Below are positions 63,100-64,000 of a stretch of DNA of 64,000 bases, in pieces. A program made the position numbers and the translations under genes. The DNA comes from an uncultured Coriobacteriaceae bacterium (GTDB lineage Bacteria; Actinomycetota; Coriobacteriia; Coriobacteriales; Atopobiaceae). The stretch lies in assembly GCA_902777325.1 (NCBI GenBank), contig CACYTH010000004.1, positions 1-64,000 on the forward strand. The letters are read 5' to 3'. The first letter of the stretch is position 1; every line of letters starts with the position of its first letter. Under the pieces are notes generated by a model that saw nothing but the letters and a program-made list of their open reading frames with translations, was not told where the DNA came from and made no database searches.

Positions 63100-64000
63100 A
63101 CGCAATCGTAGAGCCAGGCCCTCTCACAGGCTCTGTCGCCGCAATACCGTCCAAGAGCATGGCGCATCGCCTGCTCATCTGCTCTGCACTCAGCTCGGGC
63201 ATAACCGACCTTGATTGCCCCACGCGCTCGCAGGACATCGATGCCACGATGCGTTGCCTGCGCTCCCTTGGCGCACCGGCCATGCTCACGCGAGCGGGCA
63301 TGCGCATGGTGCCCATTACCGTTGGCGGAACCCGCACCTCGACAAAAATCGACGTGGGCGAGTCTGGATCCACGCTACGATTCCTGCTCCCCATCATTGC
63401 TGCGCTGGGTACGACGACCGAGGTCATGGGTCATGGGCGCCTGGCGGAACGACCGCTTGCCCCTTTGGACGAGCAGCTGCGCGAGCATGGCGTCACCCTC
63501 TCCTGGAATGGCGCGTTTCCCCTGCACGTGTCGGGCAAGCTAGCCGGCGGTACCTTCCATCTGCCGGGTAACGTCTCGTCCCAGTATGTGAGTGGCCTGC
63601 TCTTGGCCGCACCGCTTTTGGACGATGACGTCGAGGTCCTGGTGAGCGAGCCCGTGCAGTCGCGCGCCTATATCGACCTCACCGTCTCTGCCCTTGCGAC
63701 CTTTGGGGTCACGGTGTCCGAGAGTCGCATAAAGGACGATGCTGGGTCGTACCGCCGATATGGCGTAGACGCCACGGCAAGGTTCGTGAGTCCAGGGGTC
63801 TGTGCCGTTGAGGGGGATTGGTCCAACGCCGCATTCTGGCTTTCAGCCGGATCCCTTGGGTCAGAGCCCCTCTCCGTGACGGGACTCGACTCGCAAAGCC
63901 GTCAGGGTGACCGCTCCATCATGGCAGCCCTCTCGCTGCTTGGCGCCCGCATGGGACGCAGCAGGGGCATCGTCGCCGCATCGCGCGATTCTCTGCACGG
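63096..64000 (+). CDS. aroA: 3-Phosphoshikimate 1-carboxyvinyltransferase (partial)
   Basis: AroA (EPSP synthase) transfers the enolpyruvyl group of PEP to shikimate 3-phosphate. The window ends after 301 codons, so the gene is cut at its 3-prime side (full length ~420-430). Visible motifs are IPSKSMAHRLLICSALSSG, VGESGSTLRFLLPIIAALG, GRLAERPLAPLDEQL, GNVSSQYVSGLLLAAPLL, SRAYIDLTVSALATFGV and EGDWSNAAFWLSAG. The start overlaps the aroB stop (ATGA). Further aromatic genes probably follow outside. Confidence 0.95.
   Translation, partial: MNAIVEPGPLTGSVAAIPSKSMAHRLLICSALSSGITDLDCPTRSQDIDATMRCLRSLGAPAMLTRAGMRMVPITVGGTRTSTKIDVGESGSTLRFLLPIIAALGTTTEVMGHGRLAERPLAPLDEQLREHGVTLSWNGAFPLHVSGKLAGGTFHLPGNVSSQYVSGLLLAAPLLDDDVEVLVSEPVQSRAYIDLTVSALATFGVTVSESRIKDDAGSYRRYGVDATARFVSPGVCAVEGDWSNAAFWLSAGSLGSEPLSVTGLDSQSRQGDRSIMAALSLLGARMGRSRGIVAASRDSLH

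Overview
The window reads as chromosomal core DNA of a high-GC Gram-positive bacterium, most likely class Coriobacteriia (Atopobiaceae/Olsenella-like). This is inferred from actinobacterial-style GC-rich codon use with frequent GTG/TTG starts, bacillary-type gene orders, a MreBCD/RodA/PBP2 elongation cluster, and stand-alone PPDK. No rRNA, phage, insertion sequence or CRISPR array is visible. Almost every gene lies on the minus strand. The exceptions are a two-component system plus dinB (29.8-33.2 kb), and tRNA-Arg, a CBS/DRTGG pyrophosphatase and the aromatic operon at the right end.

Layout. 0-1.7 kb: tandem hairpin repeat, tRNA-Val(CAC), a small membrane protein and a frameshifted YhhN gene. 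1.9-18.97 kb (minus): the conserved chain rplS-rnhB-yraN-comM-dprA-trmFO-xerC then rpsB-tsf-pyrH-frr-uppS-cdsA-dxr-rseP-ispG-proS. It joins translation, DNA uptake/recombination, isoprenoid (MEP) synthesis, lipid carrier synthesis and a site-2 protease. 19.1-23.7 kb: dgt, ppdK and a half-length PPDK regulatory protein. 24.0-29.6 kb: the rpsP-khpA-rimM-trmD-lepB-glyQ-glyS operon. 29.8-33.2 kb (plus): response regulator, histidine kinase, DinB. 33.2-38.3 kb (minus): rplU-rpmA-obgE-proB-nadD-yqeK-rsfS. 38.5-42.1 kb: a radical-SAM pair and a DUF697-like protein. 42.2-49.7 kb: TPR protein, mreB-mreC-mreD-mrdA-rodA. 49.7-56.6 kb: cyclophilin, zinc-ribbon membrane protein, aconitase and a CtpE-like P-type ATPase. 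56.7-64 kb: tRNA-Arg(CCG), the pyrophosphatase, two different DAHP synthases transcribed divergently, then tyrA-aroB-aroA (the last cut by the window end).

The genes are tightly packed, with many 1-, 4- or 8-nt overlaps that imply translational coupling. Clear intrinsic terminators separate tsf from pyrH, rpmA from obgE, and close rplS and ppdK. The most notable points are: an RseP-type protease with a cytosolic winged-helix-like insertion; a PPDK regulatory protein that stops before its P-loop domain; a divergent AT-rich DAHP-synthase control region with a palindrome; a probably leaderless dinB; a histidine kinase with a strongly acidic sensor loop; and two uncharacterised bitopic proteins beside the shape genes.
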